Notes under the pieces: model-generated
Told to the model about the DNA's origin: nothing
Database searches by the model: none
What the model saw: only the letters and a program-made list of their open reading frames with translations
Program-made: the position numbers and the translations under genes
Assembly: GCA_019118645.1 (NCBI GenBank)
Contig: DWYN01000051.1
Coordinates: 1 to 51,965 of the forward strand
Length of the DNA: 51,965 nucleotides
Direction of reading: 5' to 3'
Source of the DNA: Candidatus Blautia excrementipullorum
GTDB taxonomy: Bacteria > Bacillota > Clostridia > Lachnospirales > Lachnospiraceae
In this document: one piece after another, positions 26,755-35,643 of the stretch
How positions within the stretch are numbered: position 1 is the first letter of the stretch
Layout of the letters: each line of letters starts with the position of its first letter

Positions 26755-28905
26755 TTATTTTGCAACGCTTCTGACATTTACATTCAGCGTCTGGCTTTCT
26801 TTATATGGTCTGAAGAGGAGATAAATGAATCCGATCACCAGTAAAAACGCTATAATTGTAAATATTCCGAAGCTGCCGCCTGTAATCAGTGTGCCAATCT
26901 GGTAGATGCACAGAGAAACCACATAAGCCAGAAGGCACTGATATCCAATTGCAAATAAAAACCACTTTGTGTTATTCATCTCACGCTTAATCGCACCCAT
27001 TGCCGCGAAACACGGAGCACACAGAAGATTAAATACAAGGAAGGAATATGCCGCAATGGTAGTCATGCTGCCTGCAAGCTGTCCCCAGATCTCTGCTCCG
27101 TCCTCTGCGACCTCTGCAAATCCAAAGAGAATACCAAAAGTACCTACTACATTTTCCTTGGCAATCAGGCCCGTAACTGCTGCAACCGCCATCTTCCAGT
27201 CGCCCCAGCCAAGAGGTGCAAAAATTGGAGCAATTACGCTTCCGATTCGTGCCAGAATACTGTCGTTAAGCTGTTCTGCTTCCAGCATTCCAAAGGAACC
27301 GTCCACCCAGCCGAAGCTCATCAGGAACCACAGAAGGATGGTGGAAAGCAGAATGATGGTACCTGCTTTTTTGATAAAGGACCATCCGCGCTCCCACATA
27401 CTTCTCAGTACGCTGCCGACTGTGGGAAGATGATAGGCGGGAAGTTCCATAACAAAGGGCGCCGGATCTCCGGCAAACATTTTTGTTTTTTTCAGAATAA
27501 TACCGGAGCATACAATTGCTGCAATGCCCACAAAATATGCACTGGGAGCCACCCAGGATGCACCGTCAAACAACGCGCCTGCGATCAGAGCAATGATCGG
27601 AAGCTTCGCTCCGCATGGAATAAACGTTGTTGTCATAATAGTCATCTTACGGTCGCGGTCATTTTCAATGGTTCTGGAAGCCATAACTCCCGGAACGCCG
27701 CAGCCGGTGCCGATAAGCATCGGAATGAAGGACTTTCCGGAAAGGCCGAATTTACGGAAAATACGGTCCATGATAAAGGCAACACGGGCCATATAGCCGC
27801 ATCCTTCCAGGAATGCCAGAAAAATAAACAGTACAAGCATCTGGGGAACAAAACCAAGAACTGCGCCCACACCTGCCACAATACCATCGAGGATCAGGCC
27901 CTGAAGCCATCCCGCGCAGTGAATGCTTACCAGAAAGCTCTCAATTGCCGGAGGAATAATCTCTCCAAACAGAACGTCATTTGTCCAGTCCGTCACAAAA
28001 GCACCTACCGTCGTAACTGAAACATAATATACAATCCACATGACTACAGCAAAAATCGGCAGAGCCAGGATACGATTTGTCACGATGCGGTCAATTTTAT
28101 CAGAAACCGTCATTTTTTCACCGGTGTGTCTCTTTTTGCAGCACTGTCCGATAATTGAAGAAATATAATTATACCTCTCATTTGTAATGATGCTCTCCGT
28201 ATCATCGTCCATTTCTTTTTCTATCTTCGCAATTTCCGCAGAAACATCCGGCACACTGGAAAGCTGCTGTGCAATCTTATCATCTTTTTCCAGAAGTTTA
28301 ATGGAAAAGAAACGCTTCTGCTCAGCCGGAACAGAACCGCCGAGTTTATTTTCAATGGACTCCAGAACCTCTTCCACTTTCGGGTCAAAGTTATGTACCG
28401 GAGGGTTTACCTTATGTGTCTTAGCCAGCTGTACCGCCATATCTGCGGCCCGTTTCACGCCGTCCCCCTTCAGGGCGGAAATTTCCACTACCGCACAGCC
28501 AAGTTTTTTGGCAAGCTTGTCGGTCATGATCTGATCCCCGTTTTTTCTCACAAGATCCATCATATTGACCGCCATAACCACCGGAATTCCAAGCTCCATC
28601 AGCTGTGTGCTGAGGTAAAGATTTCTTTCCAGGTTTGTTCCGTCTATAATGTTCAGTATCGCATCCGGTTTCTCATTGATCAGATAATTTCTCGCCACTA
28701 CTTCTTCCAGTGTATAGGGTGACAGGGAATAAATACCCGGAAGGTCCGCGATTACAACCTCCTTATTGCCTTTCAGCCTTCCTTCCTTTTTCTCCACAGT
28801 TACTCCCGGCCAGTTTCCAACAAACTGATTAGCGCCTGTCAGAGCGTTAAACAGTGTCGTTTTTCCGCTGTTGGGATTGCCAGCCAACGCAATTGTAATT
28901 GCCAT
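26755..28905 (-). CDS. feoB: Ferrous iron transporter FeoB
   Basis: The 716-residue product has an N-terminal G-protein domain (GNPNSGKTT at 9-17, DLPGIYSL, MAVNMMDL), a GDI-like helical region, and a polytopic membrane part with the conserved Cys in GTGCGVPG and the FeoB Gate motifs. It imports Fe(II) across the cytoplasmic membrane. The ATG at 28905 follows AAAGGAGG. Two FeoA genes precede it and a Cys-rich small protein follows it in one operon. Confidence 0.97.
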   Translation of the reverse strand: MAITIALAGNPNSGKTTLFNALTGANQFVGNWPGVTVEKKEGRLKGNKEVVIADLPGIYSLSPYTLEEVVARNYLINEKPDAILNIIDGTNLERNLYLSTQLMELGIPVVMAVNMMDLVRKNGDQIMTDKLAKKLGCAVVEISALKGDGVKRAADMAVQLAKTHKVNPPVHNFDPKVEEVLESIENKLGGSVPAEQKRFFSIKLLEKDDKIAQQLSSVPDVSAEIAKIEKEMDDDTESIITNERYNYISSIIGQCCKKRHTGEKMTVSDKIDRIVTNRILALPIFAVVMWIVYYVSVTTVGAFVTDWTNDVLFGEIIPPAIESFLVSIHCAGWLQGLILDGIVAGVGAVLGFVPQMLVLFIFLAFLEGCGYMARVAFIMDRIFRKFGLSGKSFIPMLIGTGCGVPGVMASRTIENDRDRKMTIMTTTFIPCGAKLPIIALIAGALFDGASWVAPSAYFVGIAAIVCSGIILKKTKMFAGDPAPFVMELPAYHLPTVGSVLRSMWERGWSFIKKAGTIILLSTILLWFLMSFGWVDGSFGMLEAEQLNDSILARIGSVIAPIFAPLGWGDWKMAVAAVTGLIAKENVVGTFGILFGFAEVAEDGAEIWGQLAGSMTTIAAYSFLVFNLLCAPCFAAMGAIKREMNNTKWFLFAIGYQCLLAYVVSLCIYQIGTLITGGSFGIFTIIAFLLVIGFIYLLFRPYKESQTLNVNVRSVAK

Positions 28906-28919
28906 TTCTCTTTCCTCCT

Positions 28920-29141
28920 TTATTCTACAGCGATCATCTCGGCATCTGCTTTTCTTACAGACAGCTCATATCCTCTTACAGTAACTTCCACCGGATCGCC
29001 CAGCGGAGCCACCTTCCTCACATAGACACTGACTCCTTTCGTAATCCCCATGTCCATGATCCTTCTCTTTACAGGCCCTTCCCCGTTCAGCTTAACCACT
29101 TTCACCGTCTGTCCCACCGGAACATCTTTTAATGTCTTCAT
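28920..29141 (-). CDS. feoA: FeoA domain protein (second copy)
   Basis: The 73-residue product is a single SH3-like FeoA domain (VGQTVKVVKLNGEGPVKRR, MDMGITKGVSVYV, PVEVTVRGYELSVRK). FeoA binds the FeoB G-domain region and supports transport. GGAGGAGATTCA fixes the start at ATG 29141. It lies between the other feoA and feoB with gaps of 14 bases on each side. Confidence 0.92.
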   Translation of the reverse strand: MKTLKDVPVGQTVKVVKLNGEGPVKRRIMDMGITKGVSVYVRKVAPLGDPVEVTVRGYELSVRKADAEMIAVE

Positions 29142-29155
29142 TGAATCTCCTCCCT

Positions 29156-29371
29156 TCAGTCCACCATGACTTTGTTTGCCATATCCCTGCCAATCGCTAC
29201 TCTTGAATCCTTCACGTTGACGATCAGGTTTCCTCCGGCAGTAGAAACAACCGTTATCTCTGCTCCGGTTACAAAGCCAAGAGACTCCAGAAAACGTCTG
29301 GTATCCTCTTTTCCTCCGACTCTTCCGATGATACACGGTTCTCCATTTTTTACCATCGATAATGGCAGCAT
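29156..29371 (-). CDS. feoA: FeoA domain protein (first copy)
   Basis: The 71-residue product is also a FeoA domain (GEPCIIGRVGGKEDTRRFLESLG, then ITVVSTAGGNLIVNV and SRVAIGRDMA). It is the promoter-proximal gene of the feo operon. The ribosome binding site is weak (AGAAGTG), and the start at ATG 29371 is chosen because frame extension would run into the promoter. The two FeoA copies differ clearly in sequence, so they are not a recent duplication. Confidence 0.88.
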   Translation of the reverse strand: MLPLSMVKNGEPCIIGRVGGKEDTRRFLESLGFVTGAEITVVSTAGGNLIVNVKDSRVAIGRDMANKVMVD

Positions 29372-29389
29372 AGTTTCACTTCTTTCTCT

Positions 29390-29449
29390 GTTAGTTTCAA
29401 GAAACTTTCTTGTCAGTGTTAGTATACGCGAACTAACTTTGTTTGTCAA
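29390..29449 (-). promoter_or_regulatory. feo promoter with DtxR-like operator
   Basis: On the minus strand TTGACA (29449-29444) and TATACT (29426-29421) are 17 bases apart. GTTAGT and ACTAAC half-sites (29418-29423, 29432-29437) form an inverted repeat over the -10 and spacer; a further GTTAGT lies at 29390-29395, next to a perfect AGTTTC-AA-GAAACT palindrome (29393-29406). The pattern resembles DtxR/IdeR-family operators, so iron repression is likely. Confidence 0.7.
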
Positions 29450-29471
29450 TACTCACTTATAAACATTCAAT

Positions 29472-29495
29472 AAAAAAACCTGGCATTACGCCAGG
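29472..29495 (-). terminator. Terminator of argCJBD, overlapping the argD stop
   Basis: CCTGGC/GCCAGG arms with a five-base loop are followed on the minus strand by seven T. The argD stop codon lies in the loop, so the last codons of argD are in the stem. Confidence 0.9.
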
Positions 29496-30676
29496 CTCTT
29501 TTCCAGTATTTCCGTCATAAGGTCAATATGTTCTTTTGTAATAATAAGGGGCGGTACCAGACGGAGCACGTCGCTTCCTGCCGAAATCACGAGAAGCCCG
29601 TTTTCCAGGGCCCTGGAAACTACAGTTCCAACCGGGACTCCGGTAATGACCAGTCCCTGCATGAAGCCTTTTCCACGTCTTGCGGCTACATTCTCATATT
29701 TATCCACAAGGCTGTCCAGTTTTTCCTCCAGATAGGGGGCAAGTTCCTTCACATGCTCCAGAATATGATCCTCCTCAAAAATGTCAAATACTTTGCTCAC
29801 TGCTGCGCAGACAAAAGGATTGCCTCCATAAGTGGTTCCATGATCCCCCGGTGCAAGTGACGCTTCCGCCGCTTTCTCCCCGAGCACAAAAGCGCCTACC
29901 GGGACGCCGCTGCCCAGGGCTTTGGCGCAGGTCATAATATCCGGCTTTACCCCATAGGACTGCCATGCAAAATAAGTTCCTGTCCGGCCCATTCCGCACT
30001 GAATCTCATCGAAAATCAGAAGAATGTCTTTTTCTGTACAGATTTCCCTTAATCCCTCCAGGAAATTCTGCTCAGCCGGATAAATTCCGCCTTCTCCCTG
30101 GACCACCTCTGTGAGAATTGCGCATGTTTTCTCTGTAATCTGGGCCTTCACACTGTCCAGATCGTTGAAATCCGCAAATTTCACACCGCCGATCAAAGGT
30201 TCAAAAGGCTCCCGGTAATGTGCGTTTCCAGTAACAGAAAGAGCGCCCATGCTTCTTCCATGGAAAGAATGATTCATGGCAATGATCTCGTACTTTTCGT
30301 GTCCTTTTTTCGCATATGCGTATTTTCTCGCTGCCTTCAGCGCGCCTTCAATAGCTTCCGTTCCGCTGTTCGTAAAAAATGCCTTGCTCATGCCGCTGGC
30401 TTTTATCAGTTTTTGTCCTGCTTCGCTCATCGGTTCATTGTAATATAAATTGGAAATGTGCGTCAGCTTATCAATCTGGGCCTTCAGGGCTTCATCATAG
30501 CCAGGATAATGATAGCCCAGCGCATTTACCGCAATACCCGCCGCAAAGTCCAGATATTTTTTTCCTTCCGTGTCATAAAGCCAGCAGCCGTCTCCATGGT
30601 CAAAAACCACCGGAAAACGGTTGTAAGTGTGAAGGATGCTCTCCTCCGCCTGCTGCATCTGTTCATTCATGCTCAT
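29486..30676 (-). CDS. argD: Acetylornithine aminotransferase
   Basis: The 396-residue product is a class III PLP aminotransferase: [15 protein letters not shown] near 95-109, [13 protein letters not shown] and the PLP-lysine in [11 protein letters not shown]. In the arg cluster this is N-acetylornithine aminotransferase, converting N-acetylglutamate semialdehyde to N-acetylornithine. The start overlaps argB by 14 bases; ATG 30676 and ATG 30670 are both possible, with only a weak ribosome binding site, suggesting coupling to argB. Confidence 0.94.
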   Translation of the reverse strand: MSMNEQMQQAEESILHTYNRFPVVFDHGDGCWLYDTEGKKYLDFAAGIAVNALGYHYPGYDEALKAQIDKLTHISNLYYNEPMSEAGQKLIKASGMSKAFFTNSGTEAIEGALKAARKYAYAKKGHEKYEIIAMNHSFHGRSMGALSVTGNAHYREPFEPLIGGVKFADFNDLDSVKAQITEKTCAILTEVVQGEGGIYPAEQNFLEGLREICTEKDILLIFDEIQCGMGRTGTYFAWQSYGVKPDIMTCAKALGSGVPVGAFVLGEKAAEASLAPGDHGTTYGGNPFVCAAVSKVFDIFEEDHILEHVKELAPYLEEKLDSLVDKYENVAARRGKGFMQGLVITGVPVGTVVSRALENGLLVISAGSDVLRLVPPLIITKEHIDLMTEILEKSLA

Positions 30677-31559
30677 GATAATATTTCTCGCCGTCCTCTC
30701 TTAAAATCGCTGTTCCGATTCCTTTATTTGTAAAGATTTCCAACAAAAGGCTGTGAGGAATCCTTCCGTCCAGAATATGTACCCGGTTCACGCCCTGCTC
30801 GATCGCTTCAATGCAGTTCTTCAGCTTAGGAATCATTCCTCCGCCTACATAGCCCTCAGAAATCAGTTCTTCCGCCTCATGAACATGAAGTTCAGAAATC
30901 AGGGTGTCCGGATCGTTCTGATCCTTGTATACGCCTTCGATGTCAGACAGAAAAGCCAGCTTTTCCGCATGCACCGCTTCCGCTATGGCGCAGGCCGCAT
31001 CGTCTGCATTAATGTTATAAGAATCAAAATTTTCATCAAACCCTATAGGGAAAACAATGGGAAGAAAGTCTTTTTCAAGCAGGTCATGGAGAATCTGGGG
31101 ATCCACTTCTTTAATTTCTCCCACATAGCCGATGTCTTCGCCATTGGACAGTTTTTTTGTGCATTTCAGAAGGCCGCCGTCCTTCCCGCTGATTCCCACA
31201 GCCTTAACGCCCAGAGATTCCACAAGAGTCACCAGCTCTTTATTTACCTTTGCGAGAACCATCTCCGCAATTTCCATGGTGTCCTTGTCCGTTACCCGAA
31301 GTCCGTTGACGAACCGCGGTTCCATTCCCACCTTATTCACCCAGCGGCTGATCTCCTTTCCGCCTCCGTGAACAATAATCGGTTTAAATCCCACCAGCTT
31401 TAAAAGTACTGCGTCCTTGATGACATTCGCTTTCAGCTCCTCATCCAGCATAGCGCTTCCGCCGTATTTAATCACCACTATTTTTCTGTTGAACCGCTGA
31501 ATATAGGGAAGGGCTTCAATGAGAACCTCCGCCTTATCCAGATACTTCTGCTTTACCAT
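30663..31559 (-). CDS. argB: N-acetylglutamate kinase
   Basis: The 298-residue product has the amino-acid kinase fold with the N-terminal IKYGGSAM, the glycine motif VHGGGKEIS, the substrate motif GLRVTD and the ADP-binding segment. It phosphorylates N-acetylglutamate, the usual feedback-controlled step of arginine synthesis. The N-terminal helix typical of arginine-sensitive enzymes is present ([14 protein letters not shown]). ATG 31559 follows AAAGGAG. Confidence 0.95.
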   Translation of the reverse strand: MVKQKYLDKAEVLIEALPYIQRFNRKIVVIKYGGSAMLDEELKANVIKDAVLLKLVGFKPIIVHGGGKEISRWVNKVGMEPRFVNGLRVTDKDTMEIAEMVLAKVNKELVTLVESLGVKAVGISGKDGGLLKCTKKLSNGEDIGYVGEIKEVDPQILHDLLEKDFLPIVFPIGFDENFDSYNINADDAACAIAEAVHAEKLAFLSDIEGVYKDQNDPDTLISELHVHEAEELISEGYVGGGMIPKLKNCIEAIEQGVNRVHILDGRIPHSLLLEIFTNKGIGTAILREDGEKYYHEHE

Positions 31560-31601
31560 CTTTCTCTCTCCTTTTGTCCATTCCTTATGGCATCCTTTTT
31601 C

Positions 31602-32825
31602 TCAGGAACGATAATCCGCGTTAATTTTCACATAATCATAGGTGAGATCACAGCCCCAGGCCGTGGCATCGTATTCTCCCATTTTCACATCCGCAATGGC
31701 TGTTACTTCGTTTTCAGAAAGAATCTTTGCCGCTTCCTCCTCGCTGTATCCTGTCGATACACCGTTTTCGATAATCTTGATCTTTCCGGCCCTGCTCTCA
31801 AAATAGAGATCCACCTTTTCCGGATCAAACTGCGCGCCGGAATATCCCATTGCGCAGAGAATTCTTCCCCAGTTTGCATCATGTCCGTAAATCGCCGCTT
31901 TTGTCAGAGAGGAAGATACCACAGATTTGCTTAAAGTCACCGCCTGTTCTTTGCTCTCCGCTCCGATGATTTTCACCTCAAACAAAGCGGTTGCGCCTTC
32001 TCCGTCTCCTGCAATTTTCTTTGCCAGTGTCGTATTTACATAATTCAAAGCTCTGCAGAAAATTTCATAGTCTTCATTTTTTTCTGCAATCTGCGGATTT
32101 TCCGCCAAACCGTTGGCAAGAAGAAGCACGGTATCATTTGTGGAGGTATCACCGTCCACAGACACCATATTGTAAGTGTCTCTGACATCCTGCCCCAGGG
32201 CCTCCTGAAGCAGCTCTCCGGTAATATTCACATCGGTTGTGACAAAGCTCAGCATAGTGCACATATTGGGATGAATCATACCGGATCCCTTGCACATGCC
32301 CCCTACTGTCACTGTTTTTCCCCCGATTTCCACCTGGACCGCCGCTTCTTTTTCCACTGTATCGGTAGTCATAATCGCCTTTGCCGCCAGGCTGCCTGCC
32401 TCAAGGCTGCCGTCAAGCTCCGAAGCCATCTTTTTTACTCCCGTCTGCAGTTTTTCAATCGGAAGCTGCATTCCGATCACACCGGTGGAAGCCACCAGGA
32501 CACTGTCCTCCGGCACCTTCAGCGCCTCTGCTGCCGCTTTGGCAGTTTCTCTGCAGCAGCGGTAGCCCTCTTCTCCTGTGCAGGCATTGGCAATCCCGCT
32601 GTTGCATACAATCACCTGCGCCCCCGGATGATGATATACAATCTCCTGGTCCCATTTCACAGGGGCGGCCTTCACTACATTTGTCGTAAAAGTTCCTGCC
32701 GCCGCACAGGGCTTCCCGCTGTAAATCATCGCCATATCCGTTCTTCCCTGATATTTGATTCCTGCCGCCGCTGACGCCGCCCGGAATCCTTTTGCAGCTG
32801 TCACACCGCCTTCTATCACTTTCAT
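31602..32825 (-). CDS. argJ: Bifunctional ornithine acetyltransferase/N-acetylglutamate synthase
   Basis: The 407-residue product has the ArgJ autocleavage site in KAIMTTDT, where the first Thr becomes the N-terminal nucleophile of the beta chain. It recycles the acetyl group between acetylornithine and glutamate. Whether it also uses acetyl-CoA (bifunctional) cannot be told from sequence. ATG 32825 follows GAGGA. It begins 121 bases after argC; a TATAAT in that gap lacks a good -35. Confidence 0.94.
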   Translation of the reverse strand: MKVIEGGVTAAKGFRAASAAAGIKYQGRTDMAMIYSGKPCAAAGTFTTNVVKAAPVKWDQEIVYHHPGAQVIVCNSGIANACTGEEGYRCCRETAKAAAEALKVPEDSVLVASTGVIGMQLPIEKLQTGVKKMASELDGSLEAGSLAAKAIMTTDTVEKEAAVQVEIGGKTVTVGGMCKGSGMIHPNMCTMLSFVTTDVNITGELLQEALGQDVRDTYNMVSVDGDTSTNDTVLLLANGLAENPQIAEKNEDYEIFCRALNYVNTTLAKKIAGDGEGATALFEVKIIGAESKEQAVTLSKSVVSSSLTKAAIYGHDANWGRILCAMGYSGAQFDPEKVDLYFESRAGKIKIIENGVSTGYSEEEAAKILSENEVTAIADVKMGEYDATAWGCDLTYDYVKINADYRS

Positions 32826-32946
32826 ATTCTTTGTCCTCGTTCCTATATATTATATACAATACTCCTGCAGCTGCTCCTGAGCGGACGCAACCTGCAGTTC
32901 TGCCAAAATCAGGAAGTTTCTTCCCTCCTGGCGCAGGTTTTCACCC

Positions 32947-33987
32947 TCACGGCACCATGGGGATCTGTCTCAGTCCCTCAGCCTCGTCAAAGCCAAACAT
33001 CAGGTTCATGTTCTGCACAGCCTGCCCTGCGGCGCCCTTTACAAGATTGTCCATAGCGCCCATCATCACAATTCTCTTTGTTCTCGGGTCGATCTTAAAA
33101 TTCACATCCACATAATTGCTGCCTTCCACCCACTTTGTCTGGGGGCATACGTCTCTGTCAAGGACGCGCACAAACTGTTCATTCTCATAATATTTATCGT
33201 AAGCCGCTTTTACTTCTTCATAGGAAACTTCCTTTTTTAAAGACGCATAAGCCGTAATCAGGATCCCTCTGTTCATCGGAATCAGATGAGGTGTAAAATT
33301 AATCAGCACCTCCTGCCCGCAGGCATAGCCCAGCTGATCCTCTATCTCCGGCGTATGGCGGTGGTTTGTTACACCATACGCCTTAATATTCTCATTCACC
33401 TCGCAGAAAAGATTGTCTGTTTTCGCTCCTCGCCCTGCCCCGGAAGTTCCCGACTTGGCGTCAATGATAATTGTGGAAGGATCAATCAGGCCCTCCCTGA
33501 GAAGCGGGTAAATAGAAAGAGTGGAACAGGTGGGATAGCATCCGGGGTTGGCAATCAGCCGCGCCTTTTTGATATCCTCCCGGTTGATCTCGCAGAGACC
33601 ATAGACCGCCTCCTCAATATACTGAGGAGCCTTATGTTCGATTCCATACCATTTTTCGTATTTTTTTACATCCTTAATGCGGAAATCCGCACTCAGGTCA
33701 ATTACTTTTGCTTTTGAAAGAATCCCTTCATTAATTAAAGATGCACAGAAGCCCTGAGGCGTTGCTGTAAAAATCACATCGGCCTCCTCTGCCAATGCTT
33801 CCATATTATCGTCCATACATTTTGCATCTACCAGGCGGAAAAAATTCTGGTAGATTCCCGCGTATGATTTATCTATATAGCTCCTGGAACCATACCAGGC
33901 AATTTCCACATCCTTATGTCCCAGAAGCAGTCTGACAATTTCATTGCCGGCGTATCCTGTGGCACCGATGATTCCCGCTTTTATCAT
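32947..33987 (-). CDS. argC: N-acetyl-gamma-glutamyl-phosphate reductase
   Basis: The 346-residue product has an N-terminal Rossmann motif GATGYAGNE, the catalytic Cys in ANPGCYPT and a His-rich active-site segment NHRHTPEI. It reduces N-acetylglutamyl phosphate with NADPH. It is the first gene of argCJBD. ATG 33987 follows GAGGAGG. Confidence 0.96.
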   Translation of the reverse strand: MIKAGIIGATGYAGNEIVRLLLGHKDVEIAWYGSRSYIDKSYAGIYQNFFRLVDAKCMDDNMEALAEEADVIFTATPQGFCASLINEGILSKAKVIDLSADFRIKDVKKYEKWYGIEHKAPQYIEEAVYGLCEINREDIKKARLIANPGCYPTCSTLSIYPLLREGLIDPSTIIIDAKSGTSGAGRGAKTDNLFCEVNENIKAYGVTNHRHTPEIEDQLGYACGQEVLINFTPHLIPMNRGILITAYASLKKEVSYEEVKAAYDKYYENEQFVRVLDRDVCPQTKWVEGSNYVDVNFKIDPRTKRIVMMGAMDNLVKGAAGQAVQNMNLMFGFDEAEGLRQIPMVP

Positions 33988-34085
33988 AATCTGTTCTCCT
34001 CCTCGTACCTTTTTCGTCTTCTCCAGTGCCAGTATCAGAACTGAACTGTATTCCGGTTCCCGGACACTGCCGCTGCGATGTTACG

Positions 34086-34114
34086 ATTATACATCTCTTT
34101 TGCATAATATGCAA
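34086..34114 (-). promoter_or_regulatory. argC promoter with ARG box
   Basis: TTGCAT (34114-34109) and TATAAT (34091-34086) are 17 bases apart on the minus strand. A palindrome TGCATAATATGCA (34101-34113) overlaps the -35 and resembles an ArgR/AhrC box, one base shorter than consensus. Confidence 0.75.
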
Positions 34115-34156
34115 TACAAATTTTTTTCCTCTTTTTTGAGATTCTATTGGAAAATA

Positions 34157-34170
34157 TGCATTTTTATACG
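34157..34170 (+). promoter_or_regulatory. ARG box-like site
   Basis: TGCATTTTTATACG matches the ArgR pattern TGNATWWWWATNCA at 13 of 14 positions. It lies between the divergent arg promoters. Confidence 0.6.
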
Positions 34171-34187
34171 TTGTTTCTTTGTTTAAA

Positions 34188-34201
34188 TGTATTTTTATGC
34201 A
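34188..34201 (+). promoter_or_regulatory. ARG box, full match
   Basis: TGTATTTTTATGCA matches the ArgR/AhrC pattern TGNATWWWWATNCA at every position. Confidence 0.7.
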
Positions 34202-34233
34202 AAAATAATTCTATACTTTTTTCAAATGCCCTA

Positions 34234-34262
34234 TTGCATATTTATAAAAAATATTGTATATT
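34234..34262 (+). promoter_or_regulatory. argG promoter with ARG box
   Basis: TTGCAT (34234-34239) and TATATT (34257-34262) are 17 bases apart. TGCATATTTATAAA (34235-34248) is a 13/14 ARG box match that covers the -35 and part of the spacer, so repressor binding would block the polymerase. Confidence 0.65.
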
Positions 34263-34360
34263 ATCCCTTGTCAATAGATTATATAAGAAATTCAAGAAAT
34301 CAACCCGCTGCTTCTGTCCGGTACAAAGTAAGCGGAAATTTATTTCAGGAGGATACAAAT

Positions 34361-35593
34361 ATGAAAGAAAAAGTTGTTTTAGCATACTCCGGCGGTCTGG
34401 ACACTACCGCTCTGATCCCGTGGCTGAAAGAAACCTTTAACTACGATGTGGTCTGCTGCTGCGTCAACTGCGGCCAGGGAAATGAACTGGATGGTCTGGA
34501 TGAGAGAGCCAAGATGTCCGGCGCTTCCAAATTATATATTGAAGATATTGTAGACGAGTTCTGTGATGAATATATTATGCCCTGCGTGGAAGCCGGCGCT
34601 GTATACGAACATCAGTATCTTCTCGGAACATCCATGGCCCGCCCCGCCATTGCAAAAAAACTGGTTGAAATTGCCCGCAAGGAAAATGCCGTTGCCATCT
34701 GCCACGGCGCTACCGGAAAAGGAAACGACCAGATTCGTTTTGAACTTGGAATCAAGGCCCTGGCTCCTGACATTAAAATCATCGCACCGTGGCGTATGAC
34801 TGACGTATGGACCATGCAGTCCCGCGAGGACGAAATTGCATACTGTCAGGCCCACGGCATTAACCTGCCCTTCGATGCCCGTCACAGCTACAGCCGTGAC
34901 CGCAATTTATGGCACATCAGCCATGAAGGTCTGGAGCTCGAAGATCCTTCCCAGGCTCCCAACTACGATGATATGCTGGTTCTCAGCGTCACACCGCAGA
35001 AAGCCCCGGATAAAGAGACGGAAATTACAATGACTTTCGAGGCCGGCATTCCCAAAACACTGAACGGAAAAGCTATGAAAGTTTCTGAAATCATCACCGA
35101 GCTGAACCGTCTGGGCGGAGAAAATGGAATCGGCATTGTAGATATTGTAGAAAACCGTGTTGTGGGAATGAAATCCCGCGGCGTTTACGAAACTCCCGGC
35201 GGAACCATTCTGATGGCTGCCCACGAGCAGCTTGAGGAGCTGATTCTCGACCGTGATACTATGGAGACAAAGAAAAAACTTGGCAGCCAGTTCGCCCAGG
35301 TAGTATATGAGGGCAAATGGTTCACTCCTCTGCGCGAAGCTCTGCAGGCATTTGTGGAATCCACCCAGAAGTACGTCACCGGAGAAGTAAAATTAAAGCT
35401 TTACAAAGGCAACATCATTAAGGCCGGGACAACCTCTCCCTACAGCCTGTACAATGAATCTCTGGCTTCCTTTACCACAGGGGATATGTACGACCATCAT
35501 GATGCCGACGGCTTCATCACCCTCTTCGGTCTTCCTCTGAAGGTGCGCGCCATGAAGCTGCAGGAAGTGGAGAAAAACAGCAGCAGCAAATAA
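34361..35593 (+). CDS. argG: Argininosuccinate synthase
   Basis: The 410-residue product has the N-type ATP pyrophosphatase loop AYSGGLDTT near 8-16 and the ArgG signatures GATGKGNDQIRFE and SRDRNLWHIS. It joins citrulline and aspartate. AGGAGG eight bases before ATG 34361 fixes the start; an upstream open frame through the promoter is not real. It is divergent from argC and transcribed alone; argH and argF are not in this window. Confidence 0.97.
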   Translation: MKEKVVLAYSGGLDTTALIPWLKETFNYDVVCCCVNCGQGNELDGLDERAKMSGASKLYIEDIVDEFCDEYIMPCVEAGAVYEHQYLLGTSMARPAIAKKLVEIARKENAVAICHGATGKGNDQIRFELGIKALAPDIKIIAPWRMTDVWTMQSREDEIAYCQAHGINLPFDARHSYSRDRNLWHISHEGLELEDPSQAPNYDDMLVLSVTPQKAPDKETEITMTFEAGIPKTLNGKAMKVSEIITELNRLGGENGIGIVDIVENRVVGMKSRGVYETPGGTILMAAHEQLEELILDRDTMETKKKLGSQFAQVVYEGKWFTPLREALQAFVESTQKYVTGEVKLKLYKGNIIKAGTTSPYSLYNESLASFTTGDMYDHHDADGFITLFGLPLKVRAMKLQEVEKNSSSK

Positions 35594-35606
35594 AAAACGA
35601 TTTCAG

Positions 35607-35643
35607 CAAAAGGAGCCCGGAATTAAACCCGGACTCCTTTTTT
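35607..35643 (+). terminator. Shared terminator of argG and the AI-2E-type gene
   Basis: AAGGAG-CCCGG pairs with CCGG-ACTCCTT with one mismatch, followed by six T on the plus strand and preceded by an A-run. The stop codon of the convergent AI-2E-type gene lies in its loop. Confidence 0.8.
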
